This document shows positions 10,260-21,384 of a stretch of DNA of 64,000 bases, one piece after another. A program made the position numbers and the translations under genes. The stretch lies in NCBI GenBank assembly GCA_958009055.1, contig OY253654.1, positions 248,001-312,000 on the forward strand. The letters are read 5' to 3'. The notes under the pieces are model-generated. The model was given only the letters and a program-made list of their open reading frames with translations. It had not been told where the DNA came from and made no database searches. The stretch comes from Choricystis sp. odSpoLacu1. Its lineage: Eukaryota; Chlorophyta; Trebouxiophyceae. Position 1 is the first letter of the stretch; each line of letters begins with the position of its first letter.

Positions 10260-11109
10260 GTGTGAAGGCAAGGCGCCTAGCCTGTAGAGACCGGATTGTA
10301 GGCCGTCTCTCTCCCGACCGCCGTTCCCAAGCCGCTGCCCCCCCCTCACGAGAGACGGCCGAGAGAGAGAGAGAGAGAGAGAGAAGCAAGAGAAGCACAC
10401 TCACACACACACACCTTTTTTTGGGGACGAAACTCTGTCGTTTGAAAACAAGGGTCTGTTATTGCACAGCGTTTTTCTTCTCGTTATTGTTGGTTTTTTG
10501 ATTTTCTTTTGTCCTGCCCCAGCACAAGGCGGGCGGCGCCGCAACAGCCCAAACGCCGCGGCCACGCCGCCCCGGCCAGAACAGATAAAAAAGGGTGGGG
10601 GGGGGGGGAGGGGCGGGGAAAAGAGGGAAGAGGGGAGCGCGCGTGAACTCGCGCGACCCCACACCGCCCCCCAAAAATTCACGCCGCCCCCGCCCCCGCA
10701 CGAGAGGGCCCGCTGGAGAATTATGGGTGGTCCCGCCTCGTCATTTTGTGTGTTCGCCGTCGGTGGGGGGGGGTTCGCCCGGGGGTTGCCTTGCGGCAGG
10801 GAAGCGCGCAGCACGGGGGCGGGCGCGCGCAGGAGCCAGACGGCCCGCGCGCGCGCACCCCTCCCGCCGCGCCACTCCCCACCACACCGAGCCCCCGTCC
10901 GCCCGCCTAGGCAGGTCAAAAAAATTGGGTTATTCTTCTCAAGATCTCGCTCGCTCTCACTCCGCTGCAGTGTGTAAAAGGGGTGTGGGATTGGTCTGGA
11001 AGGAGGGGAAGGGGGCGGCCGGTGTCACGCGAGGGGAGGCGGGAAGGCGCGCGGTGGCGCCACCACGCCGTGCCTCCGCCATGACCACGCCCACCACATC
11101 ACACCCACT
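10260..11109. other. Spacer upstream of the HIBADH-like gene and downstream of RbcS
   Basis: About 850 bp. It holds a (GA)n run at about 10363-10383, a G-run of about 10 near 10598 and C-rich stretches. It should carry the promoter of the minus-strand dehydrogenase-like gene and the RbcS 3' region. Long ORFs here (for example 10462-10977 plus) are low-complexity and show no family features. Confidence 0.5.
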
Positions 11110-12504
11110 TCAGATGGAGCGCGCCTCGGGGGCCTGAGTCTCGTTGGTGCCGGCCGGGCGGTGGACGAGCATGCCCGCGGTCTGGACCTGGCGGTCGGGG
11201 TCGAAGGCGACGAGGCGGATGTAGGCGTTGGGGAAGGCCTTGGTCGCGTTGGAGATCTCCTTGAGCACCTGGGACGAGTCGGTGCAGCCGAACATGGGCA
11301 GCTTGTACATGGTCCAGTAGCGGTTGTCCTGGTAGCAGTTAGTGATGGCGATGCGCGACGCGTTGGTGTCGGCGACGTACGCGATCTCGGGGTCGGCGAA
11401 CTCGAGGCCGGGCACCCACCCGTTGCGGGTGATGTAGTCCACCTGCTTGGCGACGGCCGCGTCGTCAAGGGGGGGCAAGTAGGAGAAGGTCTCGAAGAAC
11501 TGGGGGGTGGGGAGGGAAGAGGGTGAGGACAGGGAGGCACGGACCGCGTCGGCCGCCGCGTTAGGGAGGGGAGGCCAAGAGGGTGGCCAAGAGGGGTGAG
11601 GAAGGGACCGCGCGAGCCGCGCGAGCCGCCGCCGGGCGTTGGTGGTGAAAGTTTCTCGCCGCTCGTCCCCCCGTCCACTCGCCGCTCGCGGGCGGCGCGG
11701 GACGCCGGCCGGGGCGCATTGCCGGCCTGTCCCCGCCAGGCGCCTCAGGTGGAGTCGCGCTGGTCAATACGGGGGCCCCATGCGAAGGACGGGGGAGGTG
11801 GGCGGCCGCGGGCGGCGGCCGAGCAGCGCGCGCCGCCTGCGCAAAAAAAACGGGTGCGAAACACCTGCTCTTACCCCGTCGCCAGCGCCTGCCGCGCCCT
11901 ACGTTGCCGACCCCGCCCCAACCAGCACGCGCGCAAGCACTGTCACTTGCGCTGTGGGGCGGGTGGGAGGCGCGGCACGCGGGGACGGAGGCGAGGGGAG
12001 GCGGGCGACCGAGGGAACGTGCGGCACCAAGAGGCGAGCGACCGATCCCAAACCAACGCCCACCCAGCGCGCGCGCGGCGCTCCCGCCTCCCCCGCACCC
12101 ACGCATTGGCGTGGCTGCAAGCAGCCACCACCGTGGTCGAGGGCGGCGGGGGCCGGTGGGGGCGGCGGGCGGCGGGAGAGGTGGGTGTAGGGTCGCTGCG
12201 CGGCAACGCCAGCACGCCGCCGCCGCCTCGCGCCGGGCGCCTCTCCCCAGCTGCCGCTCCCACCGGCTTGACAACCGCAGCCACAGGTGGTGGACTGAGC
12301 TGGCAATTCGGAGAGGGGGGCGGCAGGCACACACACACACAACGCGAGGACGCCGCCCGCGCACAACCACCCCCCATTTTCCGCCCCGCGCGCCGCCCAG
12401 CTCACCTTGTTGCCAGCGGCTTTCCACGTGCGCATGGCGACGGCCTTCTTGGGGGCGACGGTGGGGACGGCGACGACGGCCGTGGCGGATTTGAGGGCGA
12501 ACAT
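11110..12504 (-). CDS. RBCS: Rubisco small subunit (nuclear, plastid-targeted)
   Basis: Two exons (12504-12406 and 11499-11110) are separated by a 906-nt phase-0 intron, the longest in the window; the joined product is 162 aa. The mature chain begins [20 protein letters not shown] across the splice, matching the green-lineage start [19 protein letters not shown]. It continues with [14 protein letters not shown] and [20 protein letters not shown]. The transit peptide before the mature Met is only about 23 residues ([20 protein letters not shown]...). The protein assembles with RbcL into Rubisco in the plastid. The C-terminal tail after LVHRP ([14 protein letters not shown]) is family-variable. 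The gene is divergent from a PhoX-like phosphatase. Confidence 0.97.
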
Positions 12505-13698
12505 GACGAAGAGGTTTTGGGGAGGGTGAGGCGCAGAAGTAGAAAATGCGAGCCGAAGTGTGAGTTTTCCTCTTTTTTTGGTCGAGGTTCCTCCCCCAAA
12601 ACTCCCTCCAAACCTACTACACGACGCGTGGGCCGCGGGGGGTGGCCGGGGTCCGATCAACGCAGGCCGACCTGGTGGAGCGATCCCCCAGGTCGGCCCC
12701 GCGTTTGGTGTGGTGACCTGGATCACCACCGCGCCCCTCCCCGTCTCTGCTCCCCGTGGTTCTCGACGCGAGGGCGGCCACCCGCGCCGCCCTCCACCAC
12801 GCTCTGGCGGCGGGCGTGGCTCCCTCGCCCTCACTCACACATCGAGCCTGCAGTGGTGTTGTTTGGGAAGGGCGCAACAAAGCTTTTCACACGGCGCACG
12901 CCGTGTTTTTGGTGCCACCGCACGCGCGGTGGAGCCCGGCAAAAGGCGCGGCCAGCTGTTTTGCGCCCACACACCAAGGTGTCAAGAAAAAATGTCGTCA
13001 TCGAAAGCCAGGTGGAGCATGGTCTTTGTTGGAGGTGGTGGTGGGTGGAAAACAAACGAGCGCAAAACCCGGTGCGCGTCCCGAGTCGTTTCCACCGTGT
13101 GGCAATGGCTTGTGTGTTGGGGAAAAAAGGGGCCCCAGAACTCGTAAACAAAACGTCACTTTTCGGTGCCGAGCGTCCACACGGTGGTGCGAGCCAGGCA
13201 CAGACCAAGACTCCCGCTCCGCACGTGGTGCAAACGAGCCGGCCAAACTCACACAGAACGCGCGACACATTCCTCACTTTTTCGCGCGCGCGCGCGCGCG
13301 ACCTTCTCAGCCTCCGCCTCCACAGGTGAGTACCCTCCCCACGCCTCCCCCGCACTGTTCGTGGTTGCGTATGTCTCGTGTCGACAAGCGTTCGGGTGGG
13401 TCGAAAAACAGGCGTCCCGGGTAAGCGTGTGCCCACCCCCCCTGCTTGCTTTGCCCAGGGTGATGTCGCGCCGCGACGTCCCTCCTTTCCTCGCCTCCTG
13501 CACACCGCCCTGCGCTCGCCTCACCCCCTCATGTCCTGCCTTGTCACAAGGCGGACAATCAAACACGCCCCCCCACGCCGGCAGGAGGCGCCAAACGCCG
13601 CCCTTTGTAGGCATCCTGCACTCGCACAGGCTCGCTTCAACGCGCGCTCGCCCCATTTTGACCCACCCCCCACCCAGGCTCTCTCTCGCGCCCATTTA
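12505..13698. promoter_or_regulatory. Divergent promoter region of RbcS and PhoX-like gene
   Basis: This 1.19-kb spacer separates the RbcS start (12504, minus) from the phosphatase start (13699, plus). It is rich in short inverted repeats: 11-bp arms GGCCGACCTGG at 12665-12675 and its complement at 12688-12698, and 7-bp arms GTGGTGA/TCACCAC at 12710-12729. Others lie near 12893-12942 (ACACGGCG-CA-CGCCGTGT; CCACCGC-ACGC-GCGGTGG), and a (CG)8 tract is at 13283-13298. ORFs of up to about 195 codons exist but are not recognisable. Regulatory use of these repeats is inference. Confidence 0.45.
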
Positions 13699-16457
13699 AT
13701 GCGCGCCCTCTCCATCCTGCTACTGAGCGTCGCGGCCGCGTCAGCCTTCAACCTGAGCGCCCTCAAGCCCAATGTCTCCTCCTTTTCAAAATACACAATC
13801 CTCGAAGACGCGCGCGACGCACTCCAAGCCAAGCTGCCCGACGCGGGCGGCAAGCTGGCCGCCGCCCGCGATGCGGTTGAGGCCAAGTTTGTAACCAACA
13901 AGACGGTCAACCTGTACACTGATGCCGTGACGAGTGGTGGCGTCAAGAAATGTGTGCCCACCGGCGTCCAGAAACTGATCACCATGGGCCAAGTCGTCAA
14001 CGGCGAGTACTTTGGCGTGCTGCGCACCATTGATGGCAGCGGTGGGGGCTACGTGTATGCTCCTGTGGAGCCTTCCAACCCGTACGCCCTGCCGTCGAAC
14101 GGGGCCACCGTCAACGCTGCAGGCGCCGCCCTGGGCCTGCGCGCCGCCATCCAGTACTCCCCCAACCCCGACATCCCGACTGTGCACCTGCGGGACGGCA
14201 AATACTACATGGTCAGCCACCGGGAGACGTGTCCGGGGGGGTTGGACATGGTGGAGCTGGCGGCAGACAAGATTACGGGAGAGCTTGTTGCTGTCAACAC
14301 CACCAACGTCGACTTCTCCAAAGACCCTTGGGATGGGGTATGGTATCCCTGCAGTGGTAAGTAATTTTGAAAAGAGCGGAGAAGGAGAGGAGGAAGGAGA
14401 ATGAGCGTTGAGTTTCCGCACCGTCGCAGCGGCGTCGCCGCCACTGCCCACTAAACCACCCTTCTCGCTTCGTCTTTGCTTCCCGTTTTCACACTCATAC
14501 ACCCACACCTGTCCCTACAGGCTCTGTGTTCCCTTACGGTGACATCCACCTGGGTTCGGAAGAGTTTGAACCTGATTGCCGCTACACCGATGCGACCGCC
14601 AACGCGGATCGGAGTTCCAGCAGCCTCGGCGCCTTCTGGACAGCGGGTGTACTGGGACAACTAGCTCAATGGAGCCTTTACCAGAACTTATTCTTTTCGG
14701 ACGGCGGCGTGAACTACTCGCCCGGCCAAAACCTCGCGTCGCCTCCGCTCGCCGGCGTCGTCCAGTTCACGCCCAGCGCCAACGCCAACATTCCGCCGAC
14801 CGTCGTCTATCCTCCAGGCGCGTCTGTGTTCAATTGTTACAGCTACGGATGGACGCCGGCCGTGGATCCGACGCCCAAGGCTGCCGCGATCGGCGGGCCC
14901 AATGCCAAGGTCACAAAGTGGCTCACCCTCGGCCGTATTTCTCACGAGGTTTCTGTCCTGCTGTGGGACGGCCACACCGTGTTGATGGGGGATGACCAGG
15001 TGAGTGAGGGTGGGATGGGCGTGGGTGGCGGTTGACGACCCCAAAAGCTTGTTTTTTGTTGTGAGTCTCACCCCTTCCCTCTTCCCCTTTTCCCCCACGC
15101 CCCTCCCACAGATCAACGGCATCCTGAACATGTTTGTCGCCGACGTCAAGGACGACCTGTCCTCCGGCACCATCTACGCCGCCAAGCTGTCCAACCAATC
15201 TGGCGGCGCGCCCAACGGCCAAGGCACCGAGTGGGATGTCTCCTGGGTGCGCCTTGGCCACGGCAAGCAGGGCAAGCTCAAGTCGATAATCAACACGATC
15301 CAGTTTACGGACATGTTTGAAACGGCAGACGTGATCGGTACCGGCGTCACTGCCGCCTGCCCTGCCGGCTACACCCTGCTGTCCACGGTCATGGCGGGGT
15401 CGTCCACCTACCAGGTGCCACCGCCTCCCGGCAACACCAACACGTACAGGTTCCTGGAGTGCCTGAAGATCAAGCCCGGCATGCAAGACGTCGCCGCGTT
15501 TTATGAGACGCGGCGCGTGGCCGGCATCCTGGGCGCCACCATGGAGTTTGAGAAGCTGGAGGGCGTGACTTACAACCCCAAGCTGAAACGTGCCTACGTC
15601 GCGCTCGCTCGTTTGGCGGGCGGCGCGCTCGATGGCGCCACCACGACCCCGCCGTGGCGGTTTGACCAGGTCACCGCCAACGACATGCGCCTGCCCCCCA
15701 ACCGGTGCGGCGCCGTCATGGAGCTGGACTTGGGCCTGGACTGGCGCCCTAACAAGATGCGCGTCATGCTGGCGGGCACGGAGACGGAGCAGTTTGGCCA
15801 GTCCAGGGGCCGCTGCGCGTTTGACCAGATCGCGGGCCCCGACAACATTCATGTCGTCCCCGGCACGTCCACCCTCATCATCGCGGAAGACGTGGACCCC
15901 GATCGTGGGCACGTTAACAATTTCATGTGGGCCTACGACACGTTGCGGCCGGAAAAGGGGCTTGTCAGGTGAGTGGGTGAGCGAGCGAGAAGCGGCGGCG
16001 ACGCAGGCGCGCCGCCCACCATTCTCTCATCCAACCACCACCTTTCCCCCCCCATTCTCACAGGATTGGCATCGCCGAATACGATAGCGAATTCACCGGG
16101 ATATACGTCAATTTTATTGGCAAAGATGCGTACCTGTTTTACGCAATTCAACACCCCAGCGCGCCGCCCGCCCAGGAGCCCGCGATGTTGGGCTACAGCA
16201 GGCCTGGCTACATCGGCTACATCGGCCCGCTGCCGTCCTTCGTCATGACGGGCGTGCCTGCCGCCTCCTTGCAGGAGGGCGTGCTGGACGCGGCCACCGG
16301 CAAGCAGCTGTCGGCGGAGCACATCGTGTGGCGCGAAACCAAGACGCTGCAAACCCTCGACTTTGAGCCGCTGCTGTACACGGCGCCCGCTGTCGACACC
16401 TACAACGACATCCCCACGCAGACGACGAGTGCTGTGTGCGGGACGAAGCTGCTGTGA
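13699..16457 (+). CDS. Secreted PhoX/DUF839-like phosphatase
   Basis: Four exons (13699-14356, 14521-14999, 15112-15968, 16064-16457) join in phase to 795 aa. The first 16 residues (MRALSILLLSVAAASA) are a clear signal peptide. The body has PhoX-like beta-propeller features: GGGYVYAPVE, DGKYYMVSHRETCPGGLDM, PYGDIHLGSEEFEPDC, a late RCGAVMELDLG and FDQIAGPDNIHVVPG followed by STLIIAEDVD. PhoX enzymes are Ca2+/Fe3+-dependent alkaline phosphatases releasing phosphate from organic esters outside the cell. The divergent algal DUF839 group includes members without proven activity, so metal ligands should be checked. The use with RbcS of a shared upstream region suggests, but does not show, co-regulation. 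Confidence 0.83.
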
Positions 16458-16716
16458 TTGTTTCCTTTTCTATTTTATGATGACATTCTCCCTTTGACTG
16501 ATTACTTACATAACCTGAACACAACACCCACTTTTTGATCAAATCAGCCCGTCGTTCCCAGGTAGAAAGAAAAAGCAAGAGTTGGTCCATGTCCGGAAAC
16601 GAACCTTGTCTTCTTTCTTCCGTCCTTTCAACGTCGGAGCTTTTCGTGACGAACACATCCCGAAAACGCCTGTGTAAAACCCAGTACGCCCCACACAAGA
16701 CCCCCCACCCCATTTT

Positions 16717-17536
16717 TCACACAATCAAACACGTGCTGTTCAGATTCCGGTTGGGGTCACCCGCCTTTTGACAGCACGGCTGGCACCCGTTGCAAAACAG
16801 GCCCGTCCCCAGCGGTCCCGGCAGCGTCAACAAAAACGCGCCGCCGCCTTGAAACACGGGGCACGCCGGGTCGCACGGCGCACACCCGGGGGCAAAGCAG
16901 GCGCCTTGGTTGAAGTAGGCTTCCGGGCAGTGAACAAGAGCCTTTTTCGCCTTGAACTGCAGTAACGGCAGCATTGCTGCGACCTGAGCGCACGACGGCC
17001 CGGTGCACAGCGCCGACGTCGAGTTGGCGCCCGCCCCAAACGTGTACCCCGCCGCGTGGTCCAGCAGCGGCTTCCAGGCGGCCAGGTCGTCGGTCAGGAT
17101 GGTGGCGGTGCTTTGGCCTGGGTTGGGGGGTGAGGTGGGTTTTGTGGTGCCAATGCTGTGCGCGCGGGTGCGGCGCCGCCGACGCTCTGTGCTTGCTTTT
17201 TTCGCCGCTCCCCGCGCTCACGCGTCTCAAACCTCTTGCATGGTGTGCTGCCGCGTGCGCACAGGGAGACAGAGGCTGTCAACGCAGTGCTTTGAGCTTC
17301 GTGTAACCCCCAATGTCGCGCCGCGGGCGCCCACCCCCGCGACCGCGCGCACGCACCCGGCTGTACAGCACACACAGACGTCACAAACACACCAAACCAT
17401 CTCCCCATACCTCGGACGCGTTGGCCGGCTTGCGCGGCAGCAGGGTCGCGTTGAAAACCGGCCAGGGTTTGGACGGCAGGGCGGCCGCGGACGCGGTGGC
17501 CAGCAGCAGGGTGAGGAGGGCTGGGGTTGGTGTCAT
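16717..17536 (-). CDS. Secreted cysteine-rich protein, function unknown
   Basis: Exons 17536-17398 and 17117-16717 join in phase to 179 aa. The phase fits a donor at GATG/GTTTGG rather than the earlier GTATGG. It starts with a signal peptide (MTPTPALLTLLLATASAAA). The mature part has about 14 Cys, crowded in the C-terminal half (CPEAYFNQGACFAPGCAPC; GLFCNGCQPCCQKAG), consistent with a disulfide-rich extracellular or lumenal protein. N-glycosylation sequons are present (NAT, NAS, NST). I do not recognise the family. It is divergent from the CRP/AAA/polyferredoxin gene across 264 bp. Confidence 0.7.
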
Positions 17537-17800
17537 GTTAAAGTTTTGGCGGGCAGCAAAAACAGTGGTCGGGCGTTTGTGGTGTTTCGAGTGACGACGA
17601 CGACGACGCACAAAAACTCGGCGTCCCCCATTCGTTGCCTTTCCACGAACCGCTCTCTCTCTGTCGGTAAACCCGCGCTCCCACCTTCCCTTTCCCTCAC
17701 CGGTGTCACTCGCCTGACACCGCCCTCACTGTGCACGCGGACCGGAGCGCGACCCGGCCCCTCTCCAGCAAGCGGCGCCTCCTGCCTTTTTTCCTCTCCA

Positions 17801-20800
17801 ATGCGGCTGCATCTCGCTCGCCGCCCCCTGCCCCCCGCCACCAGCGCCGCTCGCCGCCCCCGCGCCCCCGTCCGTGTCGAGAGCCGCCGCGTGACCGTCA
17901 GGGCGACCGGCGACCTGCCCGAACTCCCTGCCACGCCCCAACCACTGCCCTACCCACCGCCCGTCGACGACTCCTCCCTCGACGAACACACACGCTGGCT
18001 CCTCTCTTTTCTGCCCTTTTCACGTCTGTCCCTCGATGCGGCCACCTGGCTGGCAGCGTCCGCGTCGTCTACGACGCTGCAGGATGGAGAGGTGGTGCAG
18101 GCGATCGGCGCGCCTGCGTCGTTGTTCGTTCTCCGCGCAGGCGCGTTGACAGTGGACACACCCCCGCCCGCCGACGCCATCCTCACCCTGGCCTCCGACG
18201 CCAGCGGCGAATACACACGTCGCTCCTACGTCGCGGGCCCGGGCGCCGCGTTTGGCGCGGCCGACGTGCTTGCAGGGCGCCCTGCTCCGTTCGCCCTCAC
18301 TGCTGGCCCAGGCCCAGCCACCATCCTCACCATGGATGCAACGCTGTTGGACGAGCTGGCCACCCGCTTTCCTGGCGCCGAACGCGAGCTGCTGGTGGGC
18401 ACCGCGGACGCGGGCGCGGTGGATGCAGCCGCGGCGCGCGCTGAGTTGGCAGCTGCCGCGAGCCGTGCCGCCGCGCTGCAGCCGTACCTGGTGACCGCGC
18501 CCAAGCGCGGCATCGTGGGCCGGTCCAAGTGAGTTTGGTTAAGGGGTGTCTGGTTGGTGTGTGTTCCTTTTTCTTTCAAAAAACAAAACTATTAACCCCT
18601 TTTTTAACCCCCAGATACGCCGACCGCCTGCGCCGCGCCATCGTCACCGCCGCGCGCGACCCATCCCGCCGCCCCGTCATCGTGTACGGAGAGCCGGGGC
18701 TCGGCAAAGACAACGTGGCCGCGTTGATCCACTACGGATCCCCCGCGCGCCGCCACCCGATGGTCGTCGTCGACGGCGCGCGCGTCACGCGCGCCGACCT
18801 GTGCGGCAAGGGCGCGCGCAGGGGGCTGCTCGCCCCCCTGGGCGACGGCACGTTGTTGATAAATAATGTACACACCGCGTCCAGGGACGTGCTTGACGTG
18901 CTGGTGCAGTTGCTGGCGTCAGGGGAGTATGTGCCCTCCCCCTCGCCGCGCCGCGCCGCCGGTGCGGGCGGCCTGGCACCCCAACCCATCCTGCGGTCGC
19001 CCGCCCGCATCATGATGACGGCAGAAGCCGTCATCCCTCGCCTTGACGGCGCTGCCGTCGTCGTCAAAGTGCCCCCGCTTCGTGTGCGCCCTGCCGACAT
19101 CAAGCCTTTGGCCGATTTCTTCCTGCGTGAATACGCACGCGAAACGGGGGGCGCGCCCGCCGTCCTCACCGCCGCCGCCCTGCGCCAGCTGGAGTCGCAC
19201 ACGTTTCCCGACAATGTGGCCGAGTTGAGGGCGGCGGTGGAGCGGGCGGCGTCGCAGTCTGGCTCCGCCCCCGAGCGCGGCGACGGCGCGCTCGCGTCGG
19301 CAGACACGGGGCCCCGCGTCAGGCGCGTCGGCAGCGCGCCACGCGCCCCCTCCGGCCCTCTGCCCTCCCGTCTGGCCCCAGCAGCCACCCTGACATCGTT
19401 TGAATCGGCCTCAGTCCTCGGCTCGGCCGTGCAAATCACTTCTGATGCCCTCTGGTTTGCGGCCGGCGACAAAGACCGCGGCCGCACCAACCTGCTCACC
19501 CTCTTTCCTCAACTCCGCACCCTGCTGCGCTCCGACTTTTGGTGGCGCGACCTGGCGTTCAAAATCGTCGTCCCTGGGTATGCACTGTACGTCGCGTACC
19601 TCTTCCTCGGCCCCCAAGACCGCGCCCACAACGCTGGGCTCAACCTCTTCTGGGCCTGGTTCTGGCCAGGCATGTTTGCGATTTACCCTGCCGTAGGCCG
19701 CATCTGGTGCATGTTCTGCCCCTTTATGGCTTACGGTGAACTGGTGCAGCGCGCGCGCATTGCGATGGGCGCCAACCTCCAGAAGTGGCCGCGCGACGAG
19801 ATGGAGACGTGGGGCCCCTGGTTTCTGTATGGCCTGTTCTACGTCATCCTGGTGTGGGAGCAAGTGTGGGAGGTGAGTAGTTGTGTGTCTGTGTGGGGTG
19901 GGAAGATAGAGAGAGGGGGTTGATGTGCAGGCTCTTCTTCACTCACCCCCTTTCCCCCTCCCACACAGCTCTCCAACCACGCCTCCCTGTCCGCCTGGCT
20001 CCTGCTCATCATCACGGCGGGCGCCGTGATTGGCTCCTTCTTCTATGAGAGGCGCATCTGGTGCCGGTTTCTGTGCCCTATTGGTGAGTGATCGGATGTT
20101 GAAGAGCAGAAACGCGGACGATGAAAATTCAACGTCGTTTTTCATTTCCCCCCACCCCCACCTCCCCCCTCACAGGCGGCATGAACGGCCTGTTCGCCAA
20201 GCTGGCATTCACCGAGCTGCGCGCGCGCAAGGGCGTGTGCACCGCCACGTGCTCCACGTACGGCTGCATCAAGGTGTGTGAGAGAGAGAGAGGGAAAGAG
20301 TGTTGGAAAAGAGTGAACGAAAAAAACGCAACGCTCACCACACCACACACCCAACCACCAACAGGGCAACACCACGCCCGTCCCCCCCGACGGCCTCGTC
20401 AACCCGGGCTGCCCCATCGGCTCCCACCCGGGCAACCTGGTGGACAACAGGCATTGTGTTCTCTGTGCTGATTGTCTCAAAGCCTGCCCCCACACCTCGG
20501 TCGAAGTCAGGCTGCGCGCCCCGGGCGCCGATATCCTGCGCACGGACACGCACGACGCCAACGTGCCGGAGCTGGCCATGATGTTCATGCTGCTGGGTTC
20601 GGTGTTTGTGCACAACCTGCCGGGCCTGTCTGATCAATTCACTGGCGGGCGGGTCGACTGGCTGGATGCGGCGCCCACGTTTCTGGGGCCGCATGCTGCC
20701 GTGGTGGCGGGGTTGTTGGCTGCTCCGGGTGTGGTGGCGTGCGGTGTCGACGCCGCGTCTCGTGCAATCGCGCGGCAGTCTGTCGGGGCCGCCGCTTATC

Positions 20801-21144
20801 GTCCGCCCCCGCCGTTTGTGCGTTTGGCGTACGGGTGGTTGCCGTTCACGTGGGCCGCCATTTTGGCCCACTATGAAGACTGGGGCCTGTCCGAAGCCGG
20901 CACAGTGGCCCGCGTGGCGGCACTCGGCCTCGGCTTGCCGCCCGCCTGGGTCGACCGCGTGCCGTCGCTTGCGGCGCACCCAGCCGTCATCAACTTTCTG
21001 CAGGGGACGACTCTTGTGGCCGGCCTGGGGCTGGGCGCAGGGCTCACGTTGCGGTACGCGTGGCGGCGGCCTTACTATGCCTGGTTGCCGCAGGTGGCGG
21101 TGATGACGGCCGCGACGGTCGAGCTGTGGGCGTTGACCGTGTGA
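17801..21144 (+). CDS. CRP-like / NtrC-type AAA+ / NapH-type polyferredoxin fusion
   Basis: Five exons (17801-18528, 18615-19872, 19969-20083, 20176-20273, 20365-21144) join in phase to 992 aa. The N terminus (MRLHLARRPLPPATSAARRP) and the VRVESRRVTVRA that follows soon after look like a chloroplast transit peptide. Residues about 60-200 form a cNMP/CRP-like beta-roll (LQDGEVVQAIGAPASLFVLR). Residues about 243-470 are a sigma54-activator-type AAA+ domain, with Walker A GEPGLGK at 268-274 and PPLRVRPADIKPL downstream. Its Walker B reads GTLLINNVH, with Asn-Asn where Asp-Glu is expected, and there is no GAFTGA loop. The rest is a membrane NapH/RdxA-like region (GRIWCMFCPF; RIWCRFLCPIGG) with two ferredoxin-like Cys clusters (CTATCSTYGC; CVLCADCLKACP). 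It could be a plastid membrane redox relay with a regulatory head. The function is unproven. Confidence 0.9.
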
Positions 21145-21384
21145 GTCGGGAGGGAGTGTGTTTGGGGGTGTGTTGTGTTTCGCGGGTTGGGCGGGCAAAA
21201 GCGGTATGTGTGTGCCGAAGTTGTGTGTATTTTTTTGGGCGAAGTAAAGCCACGTCGAACACGAAAAGCAGGGCGGCGGCCTGGTGTGGCGGTGGTCGAA
21301 ACGTGGTTGAACGAAAAAACGTCGCGCAAACCCGAACGTCTGTTTTCAATTGCCTTCCCCTTCTCCCACACACCCTCTCTCGCC

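Noticed and set aside
10462..10977. 171-codon plus ORF with hydrophobic start
   Set aside because: The body is driven by G and C runs, there is no domain, and no splice or start context supports it.
11596..13329. 577-codon ORF through the RbcS intron and promoter
   Set aside because: Low-complexity Arg/Pro/Gly sequence with no family features; it overlaps RbcS exon 1 on the opposite strand.
17801..21144. Possibility that the polyferredoxin gene is bacterial contamination
   Set aside because: Spliceosomal introns with GTGAG donors and in-phase joins, a transit-peptide-like start and normal local codon use argue for a nuclear gene.
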